Assembly (NCBI RefSeq): GCF_003097495.1
Contig: NZ_QEOP01000002.1
Location: 124,001 to 188,000, forward strand
DNA from: Amnibacterium flavum
GTDB lineage: Bacteria; Actinomycetota; Actinomycetes; Actinomycetales; Microbacteriaceae
Reading direction: 5' to 3'
Length of the DNA stretch: 64,000 nt
The notes under the pieces are model-generated. The model made no database searches. It saw only the letters and a program-made list of their open reading frames with translations, and had not been told where the DNA came from. The translations under genes and the position numbers were made by a program. This document shows, in pieces, positions 53,733-60,900 of this stretch (within the stretch, counting starts at the first letter, position 1; each line of letters opens with the position of its first letter).

Positions 53733-54953
53733 TCACGCAGCGCCGACCAGTCCGACCGGCGGCGCCTCCTCGGTCTGCCCCGGCCCGCGGTTGAAGTAGG
53801 ACCGCGCATCCGTCGGTCGGATGTTCGCGACCGCATCCTGGAAGATCCGCATCGGATGGGGGGAGTAGGGGTGCTCGGCGATCGCCTCGAAATCGAGCTC
53901 GATCCCCAAGCCCACACCTTCGGGGATCATCACGTCGCCCTCGGCGGTGAGCTGCAGGTTCTCGTTCGACACGTCCGAGCGCCACGGCACGTCCACCGCC
54001 ATGATCTCGAGGTAGCGGAAGTTCGGCAGGGTCGCACCGAGCTGCAGGGTGGCCGCAGTGCTCAAGGGACCACTCGGGTTGTGCGGGGCGAACGGCACGT
54101 AGTGGTGGTCGGCGAGGGTGGAGATGAACGACAGTTCGAGCAGACCGCCCGCGTGCGTGACATCGGGCTGGACGAAGTCGACGGCTCCGCGCTCGAGCGC
54201 CGAAACGAAGCCCTGGCGCCCGTACCAGCGCTCACCCGCGGCGATCGCCACCGGCGACTTGCTGCGGATCTCGATCATCGCGTCGAGCCCTTCGGGTGGG
54301 CACGGCTCCTCGAAGAAGACCGGGTTGAACTTCTCGAGCCGCCGGGCGATCCGGATCGCGGAGGGGACGTCGAAGCGGCCGTGCCCCTCGATGAAGAGCT
54401 CGATGTCGCTCCCGACCGCATCGCGGACCGCCGCGACCACCTCGAGCATGCGGTCGAGGTCGCGATCGGTGGTGTTCCGGTCGGCCGCCTCGAACGGATC
54501 CCACTTGAGTCCGCGGAAGCCGTACGCGACCGTCGCGACGGCGGCCTCGGCGAAGTCCTCGGGCTTCTCGGCGCCGGAGAACCATCCGTTGGCGTAGGCG
54601 CGCACGCGATCGCGGATCGCGCCGCCGAGCATCCGGTGGACAGGCACCCCGAGCGCCTTGGCCGAGATGTCCCACATCGCCATCTCCAAGGCGCTGAACG
54701 CTGTGCCCGTGACCGGTCCGCCGCGCCAGTAGCCGTTGCGGGCGACCTCGTAGATCGTCTGCGAGATCCGGGTCGGATCGAGACCGAGGACGGCCTGCTC
54801 CAGCACCCGCACCGCCCCTTGGACGGCGAACTCCTGGCCTTCGAGGGTCGCTTCGGCGACCCCCGTGATGCCCTCGTCGGTGTCGACGACGAGGAAGACG
54901 AGGTTCGTCCGGTAGAAGTCGACCGTGACCGTGCGGAGACTCGTGATCTTCAT
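53733..54953 (-). CDS. enolase-superfamily sugar-acid dehydratase (galactonate dehydratase-like)
   Basis: 406 residues, capping domain plus TIM barrel. Metal and base positions by comparison with DgoD: EGHGRF (Glu/His), FFEEPCPPE, AAGERWYGR and the late His in APHNPSGP; GLKWDPFE follows the lysine strand. DgoD-like dehydratases remove water from aldonates to give 2-keto-3-deoxy acids. Alternatives in the family include galactarolactone cycloisomerase. It is last in the ABC transporter operon, 11 bases after the permease gene, so its substrate is probably what the transporter imports. Confidence 0.82.
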   Translation of the reverse strand: MKITSLRTVTVDFYRTNLVFLVVDTDEGITGVAEATLEGQEFAVQGAVRVLEQAVLGLDPTRISQTIYEVARNGYWRGGPVTGTAFSALEMAMWDISAKALGVPVHRMLGGAIRDRVRAYANGWFSGAEKPEDFAEAAVATVAYGFRGLKWDPFEAADRNTTDRDLDRMLEVVAAVRDAVGSDIELFIEGHGRFDVPSAIRIARRLEKFNPVFFEEPCPPEGLDAMIEIRSKSPVAIAAGERWYGRQGFVSALERGAVDFVQPDVTHAGGLLELSFISTLADHHYVPFAPHNPSGPLSTAATLQLGATLPNFRYLEIMAVDVPWRSDVSNENLQLTAEGDVMIPEGVGLGIELDFEAIAEHPYSPHPMRIFQDAVANIRPTDARSYFNRGPGQTEEAPPVGLVGAA

Positions 54954-54964
54954 CTGATGTGTTC

Positions 54965-55795
54965 CTATCCTTTGACGGCGCCGGCCGTCATTCCGGAGAC
55001 GACGTACTTCTGGGCGAAGAGGTAGAAGGCCACGGCGGGCAGCGTGAACATGAACGCGACGGCCATGATCGTCTGGATCGCCGTCCCCTGCTCACCGATG
55101 AACCCCGCCAGACCGACCGATGCGGGCTGGAGCGATTTGTTGAAGATGAACGTGACCGCGAATACGTACTCGTTCCAGGCGTGGAAGAACGCGATGACCG
55201 CCGCCGCCGCGATCGACGGCAGGATGATCGGCACGTTGATCCGGAGGAGCACCGCGAGCGGTCGTGCCCCGTCGACGCGTCCCGCCTCCTCGAGCTCCTT
55301 CGGGATGCCGTCGATCGCGCCCTTGAGCACAAGCGCGACGATCGGGAGCACGAACGCGGTGTTCGCGAGGATCAGTCCTGCGAGCGAGTCGAGGAGTTCG
55401 AATCGCCGGTAGAGGGAGAACAGCGGAACGACCATCAGGGCTTCGGGGAGCATCTGCGTCATGAGCAGTAGGAGCCCGACCGCGACCTTGCCTTTGAAGG
55501 AGAACCGCGACAGCGCGTACGCCAACGGGATGCCGAGACCGATGGAGAACACCGTCGTGCCGATCGCGACGATCGTGCTGTTCGCCAACCAGGTGAGCGT
55601 CGGACCTTCCGCGAGAGCGTCGACGAAGACGTAGAACTGACCGAAGTCGGGGAACCACCGGGGTTCCGGCGCGAACAGGTCCGCGTCGCTCGTCAGCGCC
55701 GTTGTGAACATCCAGTAGATGGGGAAGACGGCGATGCCGAGCACGATCAGGACCCCGATCATGCGGCCTACCACGCCGATTCTGACGCGCTTCAT
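54965..55795 (-). CDS. CUT1-type sugar ABC transporter permease (MalG-like)
   Basis: 276 residues with six helices and the EAA loop (ELEEAGRVDGARPLAVLLRINVPIILPSI). The C-terminal QKYVVSGMTAGAVKG is the MalG-family ending. ATG at 55795 overlaps the stop of the preceding permease gene by 4 bases. Works with the neighbouring permease and binding protein; the ATPase is not here and is probably a shared MsiK-type protein encoded elsewhere. Confidence 0.93.
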   Translation of the reverse strand: MKRVRIGVVGRMIGVLIVLGIAVFPIYWMFTTALTSDADLFAPEPRWFPDFGQFYVFVDALAEGPTLTWLANSTIVAIGTTVFSIGLGIPLAYALSRFSFKGKVAVGLLLLMTQMLPEALMVVPLFSLYRRFELLDSLAGLILANTAFVLPIVALVLKGAIDGIPKELEEAGRVDGARPLAVLLRINVPIILPSIAAAAVIAFFHAWNEYVFAVTFIFNKSLQPASVGLAGFIGEQGTAIQTIMAVAFMFTLPAVAFYLFAQKYVVSGMTAGAVKG

Positions 55796-56715
55796 GCGGT
55801 GTCCTTCTCTGCTGCGCGTGTGACGAGGCGGCTGCCGACGACCACGATCATGGCGATCACGACGCCGACCATTCCGATCGCGGCGGCGGCGCCCAACTGC
55901 TTCGAGTCGAACGCCTGGGAGTAGAGGTCGATGACGAGGGTGCGGGTCGTCCCGAGGGGACCGCCGCGGGTCATCAGCCAGATGAGCTCGAACCGACGCA
56001 GCGACCAGATCGTCATGAGCAGGGCGATGAGTCCCACCGTCGGCCTGATCACGGGCCAGGTGACCACGCGGAACACCCAGAGCCGGTTGGCGCCGTCCAT
56101 CTCGGCCGCTTCCACCAGCTCGGTCGGAACCGACTGGAGCGCGGAGAGCAGGACGACGGCGACGAAGGGGAACAGCTGCCAGATGGTCGTGAGCAGGATC
56201 GCCGGGAGGGCGAGGTCGGGGTTGTCGAGGATCCCGCTCTCGCCCACGTCGACGCCGATGGCCCGGAGTGCGCGGGTGATGATGCCGTACTGCGCGTTCA
56301 GCATCCAGGTCGCGATGAGTGCCGTCGCGATCCCGGGGGCGGCCCACGGGACGGTGACCAGCGCTCGGGCGATGCCGCGTCCGGGGAAGCTCCCGTTCAG
56401 CAGCAGCGCGACGACGAGTCCGGATCCAACCGCTCCGACGACGCACGCGATCACGTAGACGGCGGTCGTCCCCAGCGTCTGCTGGAAGTCGGAGCTCGCG
56501 AACACCCGCGTGTAGTTGTCGAATCCGATCCACTCGCTCCGGGTGGGATTCAGCAGGTTGGTGCGGGTGAAGCTGAGGTACACCTCCTGCAGGAGGGGGA
56601 TCGCCTGGAAGACGAAGATGTAGGCCGCCGCGGGCAGCAGGAAGACGTAGGGCGTCCACCTGCTGCCCAGCGGGCTGCGCCGTCGCCGGCTCGCCCTGGC
56701 GTTGAGAGTCGTCAC
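55792..56715 (-). CDS. CUT1-type sugar ABC transporter permease (MalF-like)
   Basis: 307 residues, six helices after a basic N-terminus (ASRRRRSPLGSRWTPYVFLLPAAAYIFVF). The EAA loop is VPTELVEAAEMDGANRLWVFRVVTWPVIRP. ATG at 56715, 2 bases after the binding-protein stop, so the operon is tightly packed. Confidence 0.93.
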   Translation of the reverse strand: MTTLNARASRRRRSPLGSRWTPYVFLLPAAAYIFVFQAIPLLQEVYLSFTRTNLLNPTRSEWIGFDNYTRVFASSDFQQTLGTTAVYVIACVVGAVGSGLVVALLLNGSFPGRGIARALVTVPWAAPGIATALIATWMLNAQYGIITRALRAIGVDVGESGILDNPDLALPAILLTTIWQLFPFVAVVLLSALQSVPTELVEAAEMDGANRLWVFRVVTWPVIRPTVGLIALLMTIWSLRRFELIWLMTRGGPLGTTRTLVIDLYSQAFDSKQLGAAAAIGMVGVVIAMIVVVGSRLVTRAAEKDTA

Positions 56716-56717
56716 TG

Positions 56718-57983
56718 TCAGCCGACGATCTGCTCTGCTTCGTCCTGAGCGTTGTCCAGGGCCTCTTCCATCGTCTGCTGTCCCTGGAGCGCGGAGATCA
56801 CCTGAGTGACGACGATCTTCCGGATGTCGGCCGTCTGCGGTCCGAAGCCGACGACGATCTGCGGCGAGCTGCTGTTGGTCAGCTCGTCGTAGACAGGGAG
56901 GAAGGGGGTTTCGGCCAGCTGCTCATCGCTGCGCGTCGTCTTCGTCGCGACGCTGGACGCGCCGAGCGCCTCCTGCAGTGACGTCTGGTTCTCGGCTTCG
57001 AGGACCCAGTTGATGAAGTCCATCGCCGCGTCCTTGTGCTCGCTGTTCGCGTTGATCACGATCGGCGCCATGATCGCGCCCTGGGCGCGGACGGGGAACG
57101 GGATGGGGGCGACGCTGAAGTTCAGGTCGGGGTTGGTGCCGCGGGTCGCGACCAGGTAGCCGCCGTTGTTCAGCTCCATGCCGACCTTGTTCTGCGCGAA
57201 CATCTTGCGGAACGTCGCCGCGTCGGCGCCCTTCGGGATGACGTTCGCGTCGTAGAGCGACTGGTACGCCTCGAGGCCCTCGACGTTCTTCGGGTTGTTG
57301 AGCGTGAGCTCCTCGCCGTCGGACCATTCGCCGCCGAAGCCGTAGACGTAGTTGAAGATGTCCTGCCAGACGCCGTTCTCCTCGGCCTGGGTCTGACGGA
57401 AGGCCAGCCCGTACACATCGCCCTGGGTCGTCGCCTTCGCCACGTCCATGAACTCGTCGAACGTTGTCGGCGGCTCGGGGATGAGATCGGTGTTGTAGTA
57501 CATGACGTAGTTCGAGGTGTCGAAGATGACGCCGTACCGCTCGTCGTTGACGAACATGTACTGGTCGGGTCCCTCCTGGAGCCCGAGCTCGTCGGCGTCG
57601 ATCTTGTCGTCGAGGGGTTCGAGCAGTCCCGCATCGGCCGCCGAGGTGAATTCCGGCATGTCGAAGCGGACGAGATCGGGTCCCTCTCCGCCGCCCATCT
57701 GGGTGAGCACGGTCTGCCCGAAGGTGGGGAAGGGGACGGCGGCAGGCTCGATCGTGACGATGTCCTGGCTCGCGTTGTACTCGTCGACGAGCTCCTGCAG
57801 GCGAGGGCCGAGGCCCGGGTCGCCGAAGGTGGAGGCGGCGAAGGTGATCGTGGCCGGCTCGATCTCGCCGCCCTCGGCGGAGTCCGAGCTGCCGCCGGTC
57901 GAGCAGGCGGAGAGCGTGAGGCCGGCGACCGCGAGCAGGGCGATCCCGCCGAGTCGGGACCGACGGAAGGTGTGCGTTGCCAT
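56718..57983 (-). CDS. ABC transporter sugar-binding lipoprotein
   Basis: 421 residues of the CUT1 extracellular solute-binding family. Signal ends in lipobox LSAC with the lipidated Cys near residue 27, followed by a Ser/Gly/Glu linker. The mature domain shows TFDEFMDVAKATTQGDVYGLAF and NNGGYLVATRG blocks seen in this family. Two ATGs lie side by side; the second (57983) is preferred because AAAGGAG is 5 bases from it and only 2 from the first (57986). First gene of the operon; a CTTnnTAAnTTAnnAAG palindrome lies upstream. Confidence 0.93.
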   Translation of the reverse strand: MATHTFRRSRLGGIALLAVAGLTLSACSTGGSSDSAEGGEIEPATITFAASTFGDPGLGPRLQELVDEYNASQDIVTIEPAAVPFPTFGQTVLTQMGGGEGPDLVRFDMPEFTSAADAGLLEPLDDKIDADELGLQEGPDQYMFVNDERYGVIFDTSNYVMYYNTDLIPEPPTTFDEFMDVAKATTQGDVYGLAFRQTQAEENGVWQDIFNYVYGFGGEWSDGEELTLNNPKNVEGLEAYQSLYDANVIPKGADAATFRKMFAQNKVGMELNNGGYLVATRGTNPDLNFSVAPIPFPVRAQGAIMAPIVINANSEHKDAAMDFINWVLEAENQTSLQEALGASSVATKTTRSDEQLAETPFLPVYDELTNSSSPQIVVGFGPQTADIRKIVVTQVISALQGQQTMEEALDNAQDEAEQIVG

Positions 57984-58020
57984 CATTACTCCTTTGTAAG
58001 TGGGGGGCGAACCAAGCCCA

Positions 58021-58037
58021 CTTCATAAATTACTAAG
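58021..58037. promoter_or_regulatory. GntR operator candidate in an AT-rich divergent promoter
   Basis: CTTCATAAATTACTAAG has the symmetric form CTTnnTAAnTTAnnAAG. The surrounding 58010-58060 stretch is clearly AT-richer than the rest of the window. On the minus strand TTGCTA and TAATTT, 16 bp apart, would be the operon's -35 and -10, overlapping the palindrome. The divergent GntR gene is the natural partner. Confidence 0.5.
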
Positions 58038-58098
58038 AAATGCAGAAATAGCAAGTAAGCCTCCTCTAACGGGGGCGCCTGCGCTATGGTCGTGTCCC

Positions 58099-58812
58099 AT
58101 GGCGGTGTATCCGGGGCGCGGCCTCCACGGCGAGGTCGTCGGAATCCTGGGTCTCCGGATCATCCGCGGTGACTACCCGCCTCACTCGACCATCGACATC
58201 GATGGTCTCGAACCCGAGCTGGGAGTGAGCAAGACCGTCATCCGCGAAGCGCTCAAAGTGCTGGGTGCCAAAGGTCTCGTCGACTCCCGTCCGAAGCGCG
58301 GAACCTTCGTCCGCGGCCGCGACGCGTGGAGCCTCCTCGACACCGACATCATGATGTGGCGGCGCGAGGCGCAGCGCGACGATGACCGGCTGCTCGCCGA
58401 CCTGTCGGAACTGCGCGACGCGATCGAACCGGCGGCGGCGCGACTCGCGGCCACCCGTCGAACGGACGCGGACATCGAGCGGCTCGAGTCGGCCTTCGAG
58501 GCTTTCGCCGCAGCGGGACAGAATGTCGAGATGCTCGGCGCGGCCGATCTGGAGTTCCATCTGACCCTCCTCCAGGCCACCCACAACGAGCTCTACGCGC
58601 AGCTCGATGTCGTCATCACCCACGCTCTGGAGGCGCGCAACCGCATCCAGCACCATCCCGATGCGGAGTGGATGGACCCCGTCCCCGATCACCAGGCAGT
58701 CCTCGACGCCGTGCGCGCCGGCGATCCGGCAGCGGCGGAACGGGCGATCCGTCATGCCCTCCGCGATTCGGACGAAGACCTTCGCGCCGGAGAGCCGCCC
58801 TTCGACCTGTAG
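58099..58812 (+). CDS. FadR-type GntR transcriptional regulator
   Basis: 237 residues: winged HTH (GEVVGILGLRIIRGDYPPHSTIDIDGLEPELGVSKTVIREALKVLGAKGLVDSRPKRGTFV) and a helical FCD effector domain with metal-ligand type residues (Asp and His in DLEFHLTLLQATHN, and DHQAVLDAVRAGD). FCD-type GntR proteins near enolase-family dehydratases commonly respond to aldonates or uronates. ATG at 58099; no SD, TATGGT 8 nt upstream. Divergent from the ABC/dehydratase operon. Confidence 0.9.
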   Translation: MAVYPGRGLHGEVVGILGLRIIRGDYPPHSTIDIDGLEPELGVSKTVIREALKVLGAKGLVDSRPKRGTFVRGRDAWSLLDTDIMMWRREAQRDDDRLLADLSELRDAIEPAAARLAATRRTDADIERLESAFEAFAAAGQNVEMLGAADLEFHLTLLQATHNELYAQLDVVITHALEARNRIQHHPDAEWMDPVPDHQAVLDAVRAGDPAAAERAIRHALRDSDEDLRAGEPPFDL

Positions 58813-58863
58813 GCGTCCTCCGGGGCTGTTCCCCTCGCAAGCCTCTGCCTAGGGTGGAGGAGC

Positions 58864-58879
58864 GCCCCCGCGTGGGGGC
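58864..58879 (+). terminator. short GC hairpin upstream of the matrixin-like gene
   Basis: GCCCCC-GCGT-GGGGGC, a 6 bp stem. It could end the gntR transcript or lie in the leader of the protease gene just before its SD. Confidence 0.4.
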
Positions 58880-58898
58880 ACCTGGGGAGGTAATGCAA

Positions 58899-59645
58899 AT
58901 GGGGAAGACCAAGATGCGCAGAGCAGCCGTCGGGCTCATCGCAGCGACGGCGGTGATCGTGTCGACGATGGTCGCCGTTCAGCCGGCGAGTGCGTACGGG
59001 CTGTTCTCGTACGAGAAGAATGCGGGTTTCGAGGGCTTCGGGTTCGACCCGAAGAACATCGACGTCTGCTACGACAGCACGCTCGCGCAGGGCGCCGATC
59101 CCGGCTTCTGGCCCGAGGTCCTGCGTCGCAGCGTGTCGGTCTGGAACGACGCCACCGACAGGATCCGCTTCCGGTCGCTGAAGCCCACCGAGGGCCACGC
59201 CTACAGCAGCGTCTGCGACGTGCAGATCTGGGGTTCCGTGTCCTATTACGACAGCAACGGCGACGGCACGATCACCGGAGGCGAGAGCTCGGTGCTCGCG
59301 ACGGGCGGCCGGACGGGCTACATCAACCAGCCGGGCAACCGGTACAGCACCGGCCGCGGATACGTCCTCATCAACGACTCGATCTATCGCCGCAGCATGA
59401 GCGAGGCGACCCTGTTCCGGTCGCAGTCGGTGATCGCCCACGAGATCGGTCATGTGCTCGGACTCGCTCACCCGGCAGCCGACCCCGACTCGGCGCAGTC
59501 GCTGATGTCGAACTCGACCTGGCCGGGCAAGCCGATGCAGGACGACATCGACGGCATCGAGGCGATCTACTCGAAGATCACGAAGCCCATCAAGCCGGAG
59601 GCGCCGTACCCCGGCAACGAGCCGGGACTCATCCGGTTCGACTGA
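58899..59645 (+). CDS. secreted matrixin-like metalloprotease with EF-hand-type loop
   Basis: 248 residues. A Sec signal peptide (about 1-35, ending PASA-YG) precedes one catalytic domain. The metzincin zinc motif HEIGHVLGLAH has His181, Glu182, His185 and His191, and SLMSNS supplies the Met-turn. Between strand regions lies DSNGDGTITGGE at 118-129, a canonical 12-residue Ca2+-binding loop. Two cysteines (VCYD and VCDV) could form a disulfide. ATG at 58899 has GGGGAGG 8 bases upstream; the ATG at 58893 is too close. No prodomain cysteine switch is seen. Confidence 0.85.
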   Translation: MGKTKMRRAAVGLIAATAVIVSTMVAVQPASAYGLFSYEKNAGFEGFGFDPKNIDVCYDSTLAQGADPGFWPEVLRRSVSVWNDATDRIRFRSLKPTEGHAYSSVCDVQIWGSVSYYDSNGDGTITGGESSVLATGGRTGYINQPGNRYSTGRGYVLINDSIYRRSMSEATLFRSQSVIAHEIGHVLGLAHPAADPDSAQSLMSNSTWPGKPMQDDIDGIEAIYSKITKPIKPEAPYPGNEPGLIRFD

Positions 59646-59687
59646 CGACGGCGCCTCGGGGGCCGACTGTTCGATGCGCGGTGACCG

Positions 59688-59880
59688 CGTTAACGAGATG
59701 GGGGGAAGAACGCCCCCGCGTTCTTCCCCCAGGTCCGAGATCAGATACTCGGAAGGTTCTTAGCTCCTACCCCTAGAAGCTGTCCCGGTCGCTACCCGAA
59801 GCGGCCGGTAAGAAGAGAATGGCGCGGATGGGAATGTCATGCAATCGGGGTGCCCGTCGTGTGTTCGCTGGGCGAACATC
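59688..59880 (+). repeat. structured intergenic element, copy 1 (candidate RNA)
   Basis: About 190 bases nearly identical to copy 2 over the first 60 and structurally matched after that. Five stems on the plus strand: 59701-59730 (13 bp, CCCC loop), 59734-59753 (TCCGAG/CTCGGA), 59762-59781 (8 bp, one mismatch, CCCC loop), 59785-59808 (9 bp, loop ACCCGA) and 59862-59878 (TGTTCGC/GCGAACA). It lies between the 3' ends of the matrixin gene and the unknown minus-strand gene, filling most of the 255-base gap. Class not recognised. Confidence 0.75.
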
Positions 59881-59900
59881 GGCAGCGATCACCGCTGCGC

Positions 59901-60512
59901 TCACGGAACGAAGAACGACGTCCGCGTACTCCAGTCGCGGTCGACGTAGGCGGTCCAGATGTCCTCTTTGAGCGCGTTGATCCTGAGCCGACGCTCCCTG
60001 GCGTAGGTGGGGTCGTCGGCCGGGTCGAAGGACGGTTTGAGTCGGGAACCGAGCATCTCGTCGAGGGCGGCCTCGCGGGCTGCGGCGATGATCGCGTCGG
60101 TGAAGGTCCGGTCGTCGGCGAGCTCGGCCATCCTCATCGTGAGGACACGCGTGATCTGCTCGCGCATCGCGAGCGCATGCACGTCCATGCGCCGGTAGTC
60201 GGCCGGGTCGCCCGGGCGGCCCCTGCGGGACTGCGCCCGTGCCCGAGTGTTCTCGAGCCGGTCGGCATCGGATGTCTTCTCCGCGATGAGGTCGTCGATC
60301 TCGCCGCGCAGCGCACCCGTCATCCAGGTGTCGTCGTACAGCTCGCCGTCGCGGAGCGCGCGGACGATGAGCCGGTTCTTCATCGACAGTCGCAGAGATG
60401 CGGCGACGATGAGCACGCCCTCCTCGACCTGGCGTTCGACGGACGGCTCCTCCGCGGGAGTGATGATCGCGAGGTCGGCGGCGGAATCGCTCCGTCGTCC
60501 CCGCACACGCAT
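59901..60512 (-). CDS. hypothetical protein flanked by the structured elements
   Basis: 203 residues, soluble, mostly helical and rich in Arg, Asp, Glu and Ala. No known domain is recognised. Segments such as VEEGVLIVAASLRLSMKNRLIVRALRDGELYDDTWMTGALRGEIDDLIAEK and MDVHALAMREQITRVLTMRMAEL look like amphipathic helices. It ends DRDWSTRTSFFVP. ATG at 60512 has GGAGAGG about 7 bases upstream and TACGCT near 60560 as a possible -10. Copies 1 and 2 of the structured element lie in direct orientation on its two sides. Confidence 0.65.
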   Translation of the reverse strand: MRVRGRRSDSAADLAIITPAEEPSVERQVEEGVLIVAASLRLSMKNRLIVRALRDGELYDDTWMTGALRGEIDDLIAEKTSDADRLENTRARAQSRRGRPGDPADYRRMDVHALAMREQITRVLTMRMAELADDRTFTDAIIAAAREAALDEMLGSRLKPSFDPADDPTYARERRLRINALKEDIWTAYVDRDWSTRTSFFVP

Positions 60513-60626
60513 CCCGTGCCCTCTCCACGCCGGGGCCCGACCTTCCTGGCCCCACCCCGAGCGTACTTCGCCGAGGCGGACGACTCACCAGCCGGCTGTC
60601 TCCCGCATCGTGCGGATACGACTAGC

Positions 60627-60818
60627 CGTTAACGAGATGGGGGGAAGAACGCCCCCGCGTTCTTCCCCCAGTCCGAGATCAGAACTCGGAAGGTTCGCGC
60701 TCCTACCCAGGGAGCGGACGTCCCGGTCACAACCCGAAGTGGCCGGTAACAAGAGAATGGCGGGTAACGCCGGCACCTGCAATCCGGGCGATCCGGCGAT
60801 GTTCGCTCCGCGAACATC
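60627..60818 (+). repeat. structured intergenic element, copy 2 (candidate RNA)
   Basis: Plus-strand stems: 13 bp stem GGGGGAAGAACGC with its complement (about 60640-60669, CCCC loop), TCCGAG/CTCGGA (60672-60690), CGCTCC/GGAGCG (60698-60716, loop TACCCAG), CCGGTCAC/GTGGCCGG (60723-60746, loop AACCCGAA) and CGATGTTCGC/GCGAACATCG (60797-60819). It sits in the 388-base divergent gap 60513-60900. The remaining bases hold the promoters of both flanking genes; nothing else is seen. Confidence 0.75.
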
Positions 60819-60900
60819 GACCCCGGAAGGACATATCCGCGTCACGACGACGTCGTCTGCGGGTCACGCACGAGCCGCCGCGTTCTGCGATATTCCGACG

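Noticed and set aside
60629-60817. 62-codon minus-strand open frame inside element copy 2
   Set aside because: The same frame is not kept in copy 1, while RNA stems are; a structural explanation fits better.
60797-60819. LexA/SOS-box-like sequence in the last hairpin of the structured element
   Set aside because: Orientation is GTTCGC...GCGAAC, the inverse of the actinobacterial SOS box CGAAC-N4-GTTCG, with a 3-base loop.
60627-60900. Known c-di-AMP (ydaO) or other riboswitch upstream of the SGNH gene
   Set aside because: Some short blocks such as AACCCGA look familiar but the order of conserved elements does not fit, copy 1 lies behind genes rather than in front, and the SGNH gene has its own -10 box right at its start. 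Left as unknown pending an Rfam search.
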